From Locusta migratoria (taxonomy: Eukaryota > Arthropoda > Insecta > Orthoptera > Acrididae): a stretch of DNA of 64,000 nucleotides. Positions 46,071 to 56,472 of the stretch are shown one piece after another (the stretch's first letter is position 1; each line of letters begins with the position of its first letter). The stretch lies in the NCBI GenBank assembly GCA_026315105.1, contig CM048744.1:363693168-363757167 (forward strand). The letters run 5' to 3'. A program made the translations under genes and the position numbers. The notes beneath the pieces are model-generated. The model was not told the DNA's origin. It saw nothing but the letters and a program-made list of their open reading frames with translations, and ran no database searches.

Positions 46071-46270
46071 CCACGGTGGATTAGCTGTGCGCACTGGGGC
46101 CCCATGTTGCGGTGCGCGCGGCCGTTTGCCATCGGGGATTCGAGTCCCCCCTAAGGCAAGGTTGTTTGTGTTGTCCTTGGATTAGTTTACCTTAGTTTAA
46201 GTAGTCTGTAAACTACGGACTAATGACCGAGCATTTGATTCCGATAGAGTTATAAACATTTGAACATTTT
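46071..46270 (+). mobile_element. Type-B SINE, diverged
   Basis: A diverged head (CCACGGTGGATTAGCTGTGC), a B-box-like GGGGATTCGAGTCC, GGTTGTTTGTGTTGTCCTTG, and the type-B tail with AATGACCGAGCATTTG, ending AAACATTTGAACATTTT. The flanks GATGACTGGGGG (46059-46070) and GACGACTGGGGG (46271-46282) give a 12-bp TSD with one mismatch. Confidence 0.9.
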
Positions 46271-46282
46271 GACGACTGGGGG

Positions 46283-46920
46283 TTCACTTCTCGGAGGGCC
46301 GGATCTTGATAGTGGTGCCGCCCTCCCCCAACCCCCGCTCGGTGTCCAAAGAGACAATTTGGCGCACCTCTGCGAGCGACGCCGGGGGAAGGCGCCCTGG
46401 TTTGCCCTCCTCCCCCCCCCCCCCTCCTTTAGATATATTTTCGTTACGAGAGCTGCAGAATATCTTACCTCGGCTTGTTTGCAGTTGCTTCAACGAGCTG
46501 AGGCGTCGGTCTACCAAGCTTCTTTATTTTACACTTTTGTTCCAAGTTTAAAGATGACTAATTTGTTTCTAAAGGGTACTGAACGTTGCTCATTTTTCTT
46601 AGACAATAAACACCAAGGACACATGAACATTAAAACACAGTAAGTACATTGTTAAGTGACTGTAACAAAATCAGCCTCTTAACAATGGAGAGACAAGCTA
46701 CCTTAAGGTCACGTGACACATTAAGCAGCACCCCCTCCTAACTTTATTCATATTTTCAAACAGTTAAATATTTGTTACAACGTAGAGTATAAGTGCCATT
46801 TACCCTCAAAACCGAGACAAATTTGCTAAAACGACTAGCGATGTGTGGCAAATAACAATACGAAAGTCATTATTGTTCCCGTATCTGTTAAAAACAAGTT
46901 TGGGGTTTAAAAAATTGCTT
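46283..46920. other. Unassigned spacer with C-rich run
   Basis: The first 160 nt are GC-rich, with a C run at about 46412-46425. No gene recognised. Confidence 0.4.
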
Positions 46921-46987
46921 GTAGTCGGTCTCGAACCCACTACCATCGACAGCGCAACGCGATGCCACTAACCACGCGGCTATTGTT
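46921..46987 (-). repeat. tRNA-like sequence (SINE head or tRNA pseudogene)
   Basis: The minus strand has TAGCCGCGTGGTTAGTGGCA, close to a Pol III A-box, and GTGGGTTCGAGACC, close to a B-box, about the right distance apart. I could not fold a clean cloverleaf by eye. A SINE head is more likely than a working tRNA gene. Confidence 0.5.
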
Positions 46988-47257
46988 TTCCAGTTTTATT
47001 ACATATCACCCTTGCTCTGAGAACAACGAAACAAACAAACAAAAAAATGATCTGTGAAATCGATCGAGCCGTTCTCAAGTTATGGTACGACCAAGGTATT
47101 TATTATTCCATTTTAATGTTGCACCGTATGAAACTTTCGGTAGACGGTGACCTTCCTCTTGTTTTGAAGGTCAAGCGTGCGAAATTTCGAGAAGATTGGA
47201 ATAAAACTATAGATTTCGTCAGTCTGTTGGAAAAGTAGCCTACGCCATGCACCTTAA

Positions 47258-47380
47258 TTCTGTCCTATCGCAAAATACTTTCTTAGCTGACGTCTTCTAT
47301 CTATAAATTACTTACCGGCAAAATTTCAGCTTGATGGGTGCAGTAGTTAAACAGATTTCGTGTTTAGTGATTGAGTAAGT
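47258..47380 (+). repeat. Interspersed direct repeat, copy 1
   Basis: TGTCCTATCGCAAAATACTT through TCTTCTATCTATAAATTAC to TTTCGTGTTTAGTGATTGAG. It matches 48257-48383 in the same orientation with scattered differences. The element type is unknown. Confidence 0.7.
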
Positions 47381-47558
47381 GCAATGTATGTCCCAGAAAA
47401 ACATTATTTACCATGTTCGTAGAGTGGAATATTAGGGAACTGCCTACAAAATGTGTTGTAAATGGTGTTGGTAGTAAAGACGTTGTAAATTACAACCTCA
47501 CGCTTATTAGGGCTAATTTTCATGGATTTCTTGACGCCATAGCACCTGAACTATATGT

Positions 47559-47753
47559 TGTTCAAAAGTTTATTAAGCTTAAGGGACTTAACTGCGGGGT
47601 CATAAGTCCCTAAACTTACAAACTACTTATGAACTACCTTATACTGAAGACGACACAAACATCCATGCCCGAGGGAGGATTCGAACCCCCGACCGTAGCG
47701 GCCGTGTTAACTGTGCCTGGCGCACTACAGACCGCTCGGACACTGCGGCCGGC
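47559..47753 (-). mobile_element. Type-A SINE, complete but diverged
   Basis: Minus-strand copy with a diverged head (GCCGGCCGCAGTGTCCGAGC) and an intact B-box. The TSD ACTATATGT lies at 47550-47558 and 47754-47762. It inserted between the two copies of the direct repeat at 47258 and 48257. Confidence 0.92.
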
Positions 47754-48256
47754 ACTATATGTCGTAATAAAATGTTATTTCAAGGGTACACCCACTGGTG
47801 TATATGTAAAATGTCTGCAAAAGACGTCGTGAATAGAGTTAGCAGGAAAGAAACATCATAGGTGGTTTTTCGTGAACCTAATTGTTTATGACTCCATATC
47901 TCATGAACTGTGTGTCGTACTGCGATAAAATTTCGAACGTGCGTTCAGTGGTATGTGTGTGTACTATCTGTAACAATACAATTAATAGTGTACGAGTAAT
48001 AATTTGTAACGACATGCCAAATGCCGTAATTTTATTGCATGAACACCGAAGAAAGTAGTAAGCGACGAACATTTTTCCTTTCATCATTTTACTGGGGTTG
48101 TCAGCAAGAAAAAATTTCTTCAAGGTTTGAAATTATGTTTAAAGTTTGTTGCAAGTCGCTAATTTTTCTCCTTCTCAAATAGTGGACTGATAGTCGCACT
48201 ATCACGTGCCACAAGAATGGGAAGTTTTCATTTTGTATAACGTCATATCTCCTGCA

Positions 48257-48383
48257 CTGTCTGCCCTATCGCAAAATCCTTTCTTAGTTGTCATCTTCTA
48301 TCTATAAACTACATTCGTCCCAAATTTCAGCTTCATAGGTGAAGTAGTTTTCGAAATTTCGTGTTTAGTCAGTGAGTGAGTGA
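48257..48383 (+). repeat. Interspersed direct repeat, copy 2
   Basis: Partner of 47258-47380. It continues with (GTGA)n and CGCTTTTATATAGACAGAGA, probably the 3' end of the repeat family. Confidence 0.7.
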
Positions 48384-48785
48384 GTGAATGAGTGTCCTTT
48401 CGCTTTTATATAGACAGAGATTTTTAATGTAGCTCCCTGACGGGACAAAAGTCCTTTTCAGAATTTATTATCAGTAAGTAAAATGAAATCCATGCAGGAC
48501 GACTTAATTGATTAATTTATTTATCTAAGCCATGGTATCAGATATATGTACGAGTTCGGTTAGAAAGATATCCGACCTTATCGTTTTAAGCGAATATCTG
48601 ATGGATTTGAATCTAGCGCACTTACATGAGCCTTCCATAATACTCCCTGCGCTTGCTTAACTTTTTTCCCGCCCATGAATGGCGTCATTTTCGTACCTAG
48701 AGCGTTGGGCTCCAGATTACCCTAAAGTCGTTCCCTTGGGATCCCACACTCTTCTCGCAGCGGTGCTGCCATTTTTGGAAACATG

Positions 48786-49040
48786 TTAAACAGAGCCCCT
48801 TTCGAAATGGCGCTTAGTTCGTCTGTCGATGCTGCCATAGTCATCTCTTGTGTGAAGTAGCGTTGCTTTCATGTCCTGGAAACTTGGCACTAAGTCTTCC
48901 TTTGGGATGATGTTCATAAGCCTCGTCACGTTTCGTTGGATGTCAGGAATCTGTTTAAATCTCTTTCCTTTCAAAGCAAGTTGGAGTCGAGGGAATAGAA
49001 AGAATTTTAGAGGATTGAGATCCGGTGAGTATGGTGGTTG
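48786..49040 (-). pseudogene. Mariner-like transposase C-terminal half (left arm of inverted pair)
   Basis: Minus strand: PYSPDLN-like sequence, FFLFPRLQLALKGKRFKQIP, DIQRNVTRLMNIIPKEDLVP and SFQDMK, matching the end of SETMAR/mariner-type transposases (YSPDLAPxDFFLFPKLK). The rest of the gene is missing toward 49040, where a related piece starts in the opposite direction. Confidence 0.7.
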
Positions 49041-49074
49041 TTAAAGTTGCACCACCCCCTTTCTGGCCAGGACC

Positions 49075-49360
49075 TGTATGACGACATTACCTGCTTGTGG
49101 CCGAGCGTTCTCGTGCAACTTGGGTCTACCATACTCGCCAGATCTCAACCCAGCAGACGTCTTCCTATTTCCTCGATTCAAATTTGCTTTTAAAGGAAAG
49201 AGATTTGACGATATTCCTGACATCCAAGGAAACGTGACGATGCTTTTGGCGAGCATCTCAATTTAAAAACTTCGTGCAAAATTTCCAGGACAGGTATCGG
49301 AGAGCTCAGCGGTGCACAGTTATGGGGGTGTGTGATTATTTTGAAGGACAGTAACGTAAC
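49075..49360 (+). pseudogene. Mariner-like transposase C-terminal half (right arm of inverted pair)
   Basis: Plus strand: LPACGRAFSCNLGLPYSPDL with NPADVFLFPRFKFAF, KGKRFDDIPDIQGNVTMLL and, after a frame change, RYRRAQRC near 49290. It is the same segment as the left arm, facing away from it. The arms are diverged (for example RFKQIP versus RFDDIP), so they are either different copies or an old duplication. Confidence 0.7.
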
Positions 49361-49935
49361 TGTAGTTCATAGTTCATCTACGTTAATGTTATAGGACTAT
49401 TCACTGAGGTTGTATAATTTCGTTTAGTTTCTCTGTTTACTTCATTTGGATCATAATCATATTCAGCCAGTTTAGTATTGCTTTGTTCATATGGATGACA
49501 AGAACTGCTGTTGATTCATCAGTGGTTGTTGTTTTCATGAACATGATAAACTGGCGTTTCTTATTTTTACTCATAGGAAAGTGTGCCGTGGGACTTACAC
49601 ATGCGATGTTGTAATTGTGCCCCAACTTTTCCAGATTTACCCCAATACGATCGGTTACATTACGGTCCGAGCTGTCTTCCCAGACAGTCAGTATTGGTTT
49701 TCAACGAAGAAGACCATCGGAGTACGCCTAGAGTTTTCAATGTCATAGAAGCTTACTCTTTTATTACTTACGAGCATTGGAACCACAGGTTCAGATGGAG
49801 GATATGCTGCAATGGTACAATCACATGCAGAAGTTTAGTAGTTTTTTGGCCCGCTTTAGGTTACGGTAGTAACACTAAAAGTGGGCCTTTGCGATCGTCT
49901 TTTGACAGCTCGAAATTTAAATGAAAATAGCGGCT
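49361..49935. other. Unassigned spacer
   Basis: Nothing recognised; a 113-codon plus frame (49583-49924) has no similarity that I know. Confidence 0.4.
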
Positions 49936-50066
49936 TAACCGTTCATCTGACACGAAAATTGAGTAGCCAAATTTTTAGAGGAGATTATTCTCTACAACTT
50001 TACTCTGTTGTGTTTTTTTCTTTTTTCATATGTCGTATCGTTTCAGAGATATTTGCAAAAATATCG
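49936..50066 (+). repeat. Diverged direct repeat, copy 1
   Basis: TAACCGTTCATCTGACACGA, then ATTCTCTACAACTTTACTCT, a T-rich stretch, CGTATCGTTTCAGAGATATT. It repeats at 50271-50398. Confidence 0.65.
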
Positions 50067-50270
50067 GCGATTTTGGTATGTCTGTTTGTCTGTCTGTCCG
50101 TAACGTGCTCCCACTTTTTAAGCCGAACCGTTCAACCGATCGGCACCAAATTTTACAGACATAACTGTAGGCCGACAGAGACGAGAACCTCCCTTTTTCA
50201 AATTTTTCGGACAAAAAAACCGTTAGTTACACCCAAAAAAAGCCGTTTGTAATGTAATATTAATTGCAAA

Positions 50271-50398
50271 TAAACCGATCATCTAACTCGAATACTGAAT
50301 AATCGAATTTGTAGATGAGAAAATTCTCTACAACTTTGCTCTCTTATGTTTTTTTTTCATATCTCGTATCGTTTGAGAGATATTTACAAAAATAACTG
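50271..50398 (+). repeat. Diverged direct repeat, copy 2
   Basis: TAAACCGATCATCTAACTCG, ATTCTCTACAACTTTGCTCT, T-rich stretch, CGTATCGTTTGAGAGATATT. Same order as copy 1, spaced about 335 nt apart, perhaps a diverged tandem structure inside an unknown repeat. Confidence 0.65.
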
Positions 50399-50674
50399 AG
50401 ATTTGACACCCTCTTTTGAATTAAAGAAAACCAGCCGTTCGGAGATGTCACGTGACATTCCTCGCCCAGAACTCTCTCTGGCATACGCTATCTTGCGTTG
50501 CGTATTTGATGATTTTCTTATTGTAACTTGTATGTTGTCATTTCTAAAGAATGGCGCACTGAAGAATTGACAAAAACGTGTCGTTCTTCGTACGATAAAT
50601 CTAATGTCTAGAAATGAAGTATCAGTTAACTGTCATTAATAATACAAGAATGAAGGTCGCATACTCTAGTTACC

Positions 50675-50742
50675 TGTGGTGTAGTGGATAGCGCGTTGGG
50701 CTGTAATGCTCATGGCCAGTGGTTCCGAACCCGCCACTACCC
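50675..50742 (+). repeat. tRNA-like sequence
   Basis: TGTGGTGTAGTGGATAGCGC (A-box-like) and GTGGTTCCGAACCC (B-box-like, with one substitution in GGTTCGA). TGGGC/GCTCA can pair as an anticodon stem but leaves a 6-nt loop. More likely a SINE head or tRNA pseudogene than a gene. Confidence 0.45.
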
Positions 50743-51800
50743 AAACAAATTTCTTTCTCCTTTTTTCCTAAAAGGATTTCGGGCATCCTTATTAATTAAA
50801 TAGAGCTATGTTCTTCAATGTTTAGAGTTGTGCATATGTAAAAAAGCTTCCCACTAAATTGCGTGTTTCTGCTATTTCGTGAACAAGCCGTGAAACGAAT
50901 TGAACAGTGGTCTTCTGACGCATATGCACGTAAACTGTGAGGATACTGTAATAATGAACAGTCTGAACAACCTCCTGATACAGGTAGTTTCGTATATATA
51001 AGGGAAGTTCTAGATTTCTGTGGCAAGTGTAGTTCCATAATGAAACGAAAGGGAAGTGTATACTTTGCAGCAAATTACCTTCTTTATTGTTTTTTCTAAG
51101 CGTTCATTCACTATTTATGGAATATATTGAAAGTCATTAATTAGAATCGTTGCAGCTACTAAAATGTTTAACATGATTGCTATGGACGGTTTTAACGTAG
51201 ATGTCATTTATTACCTTTCCTGTAGTTCAGATATGACTTCGTTCATGTTACTCTGTAAAGTAAATAGCTAATATTCTATTTCAAACCGTGATTACGTTTT
51301 CTTTTACAGCTAAATTCACAAAAGGAATAAGTGTGGTAATACTGTATTCCACATAACTCTAGTACTTAACATATATACATAGTTATTATATTTACAACAG
51401 TCATTTTAACCGTATCTCCCCAGTTTATGTACATGTGATAAAGAAATCTATGTGTACAATTCTTGCCATGTATTTCATGGCATGTTCTCGAAACAGAACA
51501 AATGCACTTTTCAGAGAAAGCGCTGTTACCTTTGAAGGAGGGACCAAACAAACCAACACCGTCTGAAGAGAACGCCTGTGCACTCCCGTGCCACACCACG
51601 TAACGCAGAGTAGGTCGCGATCGCGTAGCTCACTGGCTGGCTGATGGGGCACAGCCCACCGTCTCACAGCGGCCAGCCAGTGATCTACGTTCGTTCGAGG
51701 GTACAGTCATTCGTAACCAGTACAGGCAAAGAAAATAAACTTTGAAGTACCATGGCAAGATAGGTGATGATATTTTAACGGAAAATTATAATGAAAATGT
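50743..51800. other. Unassigned sequence
   Basis: No gene or repeat recognised. Several minus frames of 77-83 codons overlap and resemble nothing known. Confidence 0.4.
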
Positions 51801-51812
51801 GGGAGAGATATT

Positions 51813-52011
51813 CGAATGTTCAAATGTTTGTAGAGCTTATGGAACTTAACTACGGGGTCATCAGTCCCTAAACTTACAAACTACTTATGAAGTAGCTTAT
51901 AATAAAGACGGCCCAAACATCCATGCCCGAGGGGGGATTCGAAACCCCGACCGTAGCGGCCGTGCATACCGTGACTGGCACGCCGCAAACCGCTCGGCCA
52001 CTGCGGCCGGC
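51813..52011 (-). mobile_element. Type-A SINE, complete
   Basis: Minus-strand copy, flanked by GGGAGAGATATT (51801-51812) and GGGAAAGATATT (52012-52023), a 12-bp TSD with one mismatch. The B-box palindrome is mutated (GGTTTCGAATCC). Confidence 0.92.
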
Positions 52012-52282
52012 GGGAAAGATATTAAAATGATAGTTCGAAGAGGTAAAATTTCAAAAAAGAGTATGTTTGTCAAAGCTAACTCAAATATTATATAATTTTG
52101 GCTGTTTGTTAAAATACGGTCAGAAAGAATATTACGTGTTGGGTGCATAGATATTACCACAATACTAGAGTCGTAATCATATCACCATAATTTTTATTAT
52201 TTAGATTGTTATTTTAATCCGAAATGTTTACAAAAACTTATAAAACTACAAAGCTAAAGTGAGCCGTAAAACACGTCAGTGC

Positions 52283-52284
<2 letters not shown>

Positions 52285-52315
<31 letters not shown>
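52285..52315. repeat. Poly-T tract, ~31 nt
   Basis: T run starting after GTGCGA. The following 670 nt (to 52988) hold no recognised gene or repeat. Confidence 0.85.
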
Positions 52316-52318
<3 letters not shown>

Positions 52319-52999
52319 GTTTGGAGCAATATTGAACGAATACAGGCAGTCCTTGAAGAAAGTATCTTAGCTTCCTTATTCGGTACCGTAAAGTTGTTTC
52401 CTGTGAACCAAGTCCGGGTCGTGGAAAAAGACTCACTGTTGAGCAATAATGCTTTGTTGGACTTCCTGTTGTGCGACTGTAGCTGGAAGAAAGAAATTTC
52501 CAGGATGTCATAAAAAGTACAACTCGGATTTTCACTTTCGCTGAGACGTACGCCGGATGAAATAGTATCAACGAAAGTTCACCGTATGCCCTATGCATGT
52601 CGACTTGACTTTCTGTATCCATTTAGGTCGACAATTCCAGTTTAAGAAACCACTTTTATACAAATATGTAGAAAACTGTTTTACGCCGCTGCTTTACATT
52701 CAGAAGAACCAAATGCTACTTAAAAAAGCATTTGTAAATAAATACAATGTTTCACTATCGTACCGCGTGTATTAGATTCATTCACATTAGACTATATTGT
52801 TTCTCGTCGTATATTAGGTTGTTTCAAAATATGTTCATTGAACTTCATTAACGGTCATCTGTAAATTTCATGTTAAAGTCTCATTTTCAATCACAAGAAG
52901 AAATGACAAAGAACTGAAGAAAACACAGCCAGTCTGTACTATTAATGACTTATATTTAAGAATTACAATATGTTAACACAAAAACATCTGTAATTAGTG

Positions 53000-53200
53000 G
53001 CAGGCCGCGGTGGCCGCGGGGACTGAGGCGCTTCAGTCTTGATCTGCACGGCCACTACGGTCGGGGGTTCGAATCCCCCCTCGGGCATGGATATTTGTGC
53101 CGTCCTTAGTCTTAAGTTAGTTCATAAGTAGTTCGTAAGTTTAGGGACTGATGACCCCGTAGTTAAGTCCCACAGACTATACAAACATTTGAACATTTTT
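53000..53200 (+). mobile_element. Type-A SINE, complete
   Basis: Plus-strand copy from GCAGGCCGCGGTGGCC through the B-box GGGGGTTCGAATCC to CAAACATTTGAACATTTT. The TSD TGTAATTAGTG at 52989-52999 and 53201-53211 is perfect. Confidence 0.95.
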
Positions 53201-53214
53201 TGTAATTAGTGCGT

Positions 53215-53480
53215 GTTTGTTATTGTTGTCAGTCCAAGTTTGATGCAACTTTTAACAATATCCTGTCTGGCACAAGCCTCATTATCTCACTCCGGGCGCA
53301 TTTCTTTTACGTCCACGGTTTTACTTTTGACGCTTAGAGATGGAACGGGGGATTGATGACCATTGTAGTTTTGTCCCCCTTAAACAACCAAACAACAACA
53401 ACAACAACAATCATTATCTCAGAGTAACTACACATCCACTGAACTTGTTTACTCTGTTGTTCCTTTTTGTCCAGAATTTC
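53215..53480 (-). pseudogene. RTE LINE 3' end remnant, interrupted
   Basis: In plus view TTGTCAGTCCAAGTTTGATG, GGCACAAGCCTCATTATCTC and, after an insertion, AGAGTAACTACACATCCACT match the RTE 3' end of 14795 with gaps. The (TTG)n tail is nearly lost. It is old and split by the 121-nt insertion at 53290-53410. Confidence 0.7.
53290..53410 (+). mobile_element. Short SINE-like fragment with (AAC)n tail and TSD
   Basis: A 121-nt insertion ending in (AAC)n, flanked by TCATTATCTCA at 53279-53289 and 53411-53421. The sequence GGGGGATTGATGACCATTGT then AGTTTTGTCCC resembles the 3' core of the type-A SINE (GGGACTGATGACCCCGTAG then TTAAGTCCC). The (AAC)n tail is the RTE tail type, so the RTE machinery may have moved it. 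It is 5'-truncated. Confidence 0.75.
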
Positions 53481-54530
53481 CCCAACTCTGTCGAGTTAAA
53501 AAAAAAATGAAATTTTAATTCGGCGATACAAGAAGCGCTGTGCGTTTGGAGATTAGCAGACTTCGCTTTTAAGTTACAGTCAGTACTCGGTGAATGAACT
53601 TCGCGATATTTATTTAATCATGTTTATTCGGTTGTAAGAGAAGGGCACATTAAAAAGTAGTCACAGGATGGCTTCTGTTTGTGATTCAAGACACGAAGGG
53701 AAATTGTTATCGAACGAGTAGATGGTTTGCAGGTTTCGCAGATAGTCCATTTACAGCACTGTTACATACATCGACCGCAAAAGAATAACCCAACTGTAAT
53801 TTGGCCTCGCTTCTGAAGTAGTGGACGAAGTTCGTCTGACAGCTAAAACTGTTCTTCAAGCGATGCGATAATTAGGCGTGCACTTGTTTTTGATTCAGAA
53901 ACACTTCTGGGAATCAGATTGCATGTTGTATGATAAAAAACGCGAGTGTGTTTCAAGAAGTACAAGGGATCCATTTCGTTCTTTATTTTCCTTTTCTGTA
54001 TTTCAGGAGAATCGTTTAGCTAAGTAGCTACTTGACTCCCCCAATTTACTAAAACAGAAATGAATTTGCGCTTTTCGCTGGTGAGATGTGTATCATTATA
54101 ACGGTAAGTATAGTATTTTAAGAAAAATATCATGGAAATTATAAGTGTCCGTTATTATTATTATTATTATTATTATTATGTTCCAGTTAGACGTGGGATT
54201 CCACACAGCAGCGAACGCAGAGTTTGTACAAACAGTCCAGGGTTTTGAACCACACAGTTGGTACGGCGTGTAGCCACTTCTGAGGTATTAATCTGTCCAT
54301 ATTCGAGGTTGTGTTGCGTTGCCGTCTGAACGTGGCTGAGAATTTGGTTCCTTTTATTTTATTCCAGCAGTGGTCTTCAGTGCAGTGGCGAAGATTATGC
54401 TAGCATTTTGATGTTTAATGCACTGTATTAATACAGAAAACACTGAACTTTAGTTTAATTGTCCATTAGAATCTTTCCTACACATGTCTAATCACGCTGG
54501 ATACTACAAAATAAAGTCCACATGTACTCG
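53481..54530. other. Unassigned sequence
   Basis: No gene recognised; (TTA)n microsatellite at about 54152-54179. Confidence 0.4.
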
Positions 54531-54541
54531 AAGTGTCAACT

Positions 54542-54742
54542 GCCGCGGCAGAGTGGCCAAGCGCATTGAGGCGTTATGCTCCGATGCGCGAGGCCGTTCC
54601 CCGTCAGGGGTTCGAATCCCCTCTCTGGCATGGATATTTGTGTCGTCTGTAGTATAAGGTAGTTCATAAGTAGTTTGTGAGTTTAGGGACTGAGGACCCC
54701 GTAGTTAAGTTTCTTAAGCTTCACAAACATTTGAACATATCA
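54542..54742 (+). mobile_element. tRNA-derived SINE, type A variant
   Basis: The head GCCGCGGCAGAGTGGCCAAG and the arm CCGATGCGCGAGGCCG differ from most type-A copies and approach the type-B head, but the tail (GGGACTGAGGACCCCGTAG, then TTAAGTTTC) is type A. The B-box GGGGTTCGAATCCC is intact. The TSD AAGTGTCAACT at 54531-54541 and 54743-54753 is perfect. It may be an intermediate or recombinant. Confidence 0.92.
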
Positions 54743-54753
54743 AAGTGTCAACT

Positions 54754-55378
54754 ATTAAGATACGAAGAAACGGTGCATGTGATATGCGAGTACTGAAGAA
54801 TACATTCTCTGAAACTTGCCATTGAATCTAAGACTGTAGAGGAATATTGGTGAAGCGTAATAGCTGGTCTGAGAGAACAGAGTTCTTAGCAGCAAGGAAA
54901 CAATGTAAAAGATTGTAATTTGGAGTATTTCAGTAGACAAGCCTGGAAAAGAAAACTGTAGCCGCTTTCTGCTGTCAGTTATTTACACCTACAGTTGACA
55001 TTTTTTATTATCTACTAAATAAAATATTCTAGAATTAGTACTATAAAATTACACAATTCGTGTTATCGTTTACAGTGGGCACTAATGTAGGGTGACCAGA
55101 TTTCCAAAATACGAATACGGGACACACATTGGTACCGAAGATTGCGATCAAAATGTTGATCTTCTCTATGGCATCTTCAACCTGGCTTTTATTACTTCAA
55201 GCTTGTACAATATGACAGCTTGGTGTCACTCATTTTACGCAGACATTCGACTAAAACAATTACCATAGCACGAAACGTATTTCTGAATGAACAAGAAACC
55301 AACGGGACAAACGTAGGCATTAGCTGTTTTTAGGACGGGACAAACTACATATAAAGCAATTAGACTTGCCAAGTCACA
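54754..55378. other. Unassigned spacer
   Basis: Nothing recognised. Confidence 0.4.
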
Positions 55379-56142
55379 TACCGGGTTATCAAAAAGTCAG
55401 TATCAATTAGAAAACTTAATAAATCACGGAATAATGTAGATAGATGACATGGAGTTTTATTAGAACAAAAAAAATGTCGGACAGATGGCGCTTTATCTGA
55501 TCAGAAAAGCAATAATTAGCATAACAGATTAAGACAAAGCAAAGACGACGTTCTTTACAGGAAGTGCTCAATACGTTCACCATCATTCCTCAACAGTAGC
55601 CGTTGTCGAGGAATAATGTTGTGAACAGCACTGTAAAGCATGTCCGGAGTTATGGTGAGGCACTGGCGTCGGATGTAGTCCTTTAGCATCCCTAGAGATA
55701 TCGGGCGATCATGATACCCTTGCTACTTCATGTAACCCCAAAGCCAATAATCGCACGGACTGAGGTCTGAGGACCTGGGAGGCCAAGCATGACGAAAGTG
55801 GCGGCTGAGCTCACGATCAACACTAAACGACACGCGCAAGTCATCTTTCACGCGTCTAACAATATGCATAAATTCGTACGTTCCAACATGTGTTTATCAG
55901 CCAGGCTGGGAATTGATGTGATTCTGTAACATATCGGCGTACCTCTCACCCGTCACGGAAGCAGTTACAAAATCAGAATCATGCAGTTCCTCGAAGAAAA
56001 AAGGCCCGATAACTATTTTGTGTGTGTGTGTTCTAATAAAATCCCATGTCATTCCAACCATGTGTGTCAATGTTTACCGCTCTATCTACATTATTCCGTG
56101 ATTTATTAAGTTTTCAAATTTATACCGACTTTTTGATCACCC
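55379..56142 (-). mobile_element. Deleted sibling of the 35 kb Tc1/mariner element
   Basis: Starts TACCGGGTTATCAAAAAGTC and ends with the complement of GGGTGATCAAAAAGTCGGTA, the same termini as 35135-36647, in reverse orientation. The N-terminal half of the transposase is deleted; the first catalytic block (TDEAHF) is gone and the 3' TIR is shortened. The remaining coding part (minus) includes TGERYADMLQNHI-like and WPPRSSDLSPCDYWLWGYMK segments. An 18-nt deletion removes the DGAPP motif with the second Asp. Its right end abuts a type-B SINE at 56143. Confidence 0.88.
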
Positions 56143-56234
56143 GCAGTGGAATGGCCAGGAGTTCTGAGGCGCCTTGCTACAGAGCGCGCGGTTGCTCGCC
56201 GTCAGAGCTTCAAGTCCTCCCTCGGGTGTATGTA

Positions 56235-56280
<46 letters not shown>

Positions 56281-56372
56281 TCCTTAGGTTAGTTATTTTA
56301 AGTAGTTTGTAACCCTATGGACTGATAACCACAGTAGTTTAGTCCCATAGATTTACAGACATTTGAACATTT
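56143..56372 (+). mobile_element. Type-B SINE with expanded (TG)n
   Basis: The head GCAGTGGAATGGCCAGGAGT, a B-box-like GCTTCAAGTCC (mutated), then GGTGTATGTATG and (TG)n to about 56277, TTTGTCCTTAGGTTAG, and the tail ending CAGACATTTGAACATTTTTT. It starts exactly at the broken TIR of the neighbouring transposon. No TSD was found, and the first bases may be shared with the TIR. Confidence 0.88.
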
Positions 56373-56472
56373 TTTGTACGAATACATATATCAACCACAC
56401 CTACTCGCACAATAAAAATCCGTATAAATTGCATTAATCATCATCATCATCATTAGAGACTGATTATGCCTT

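Noticed and set aside
47258..50398. CRISPR-like or satellite array
   Set aside because: Only pairs of diverged ~125-nt repeats with irregular spacing; not a CRISPR or a tandem satellite.
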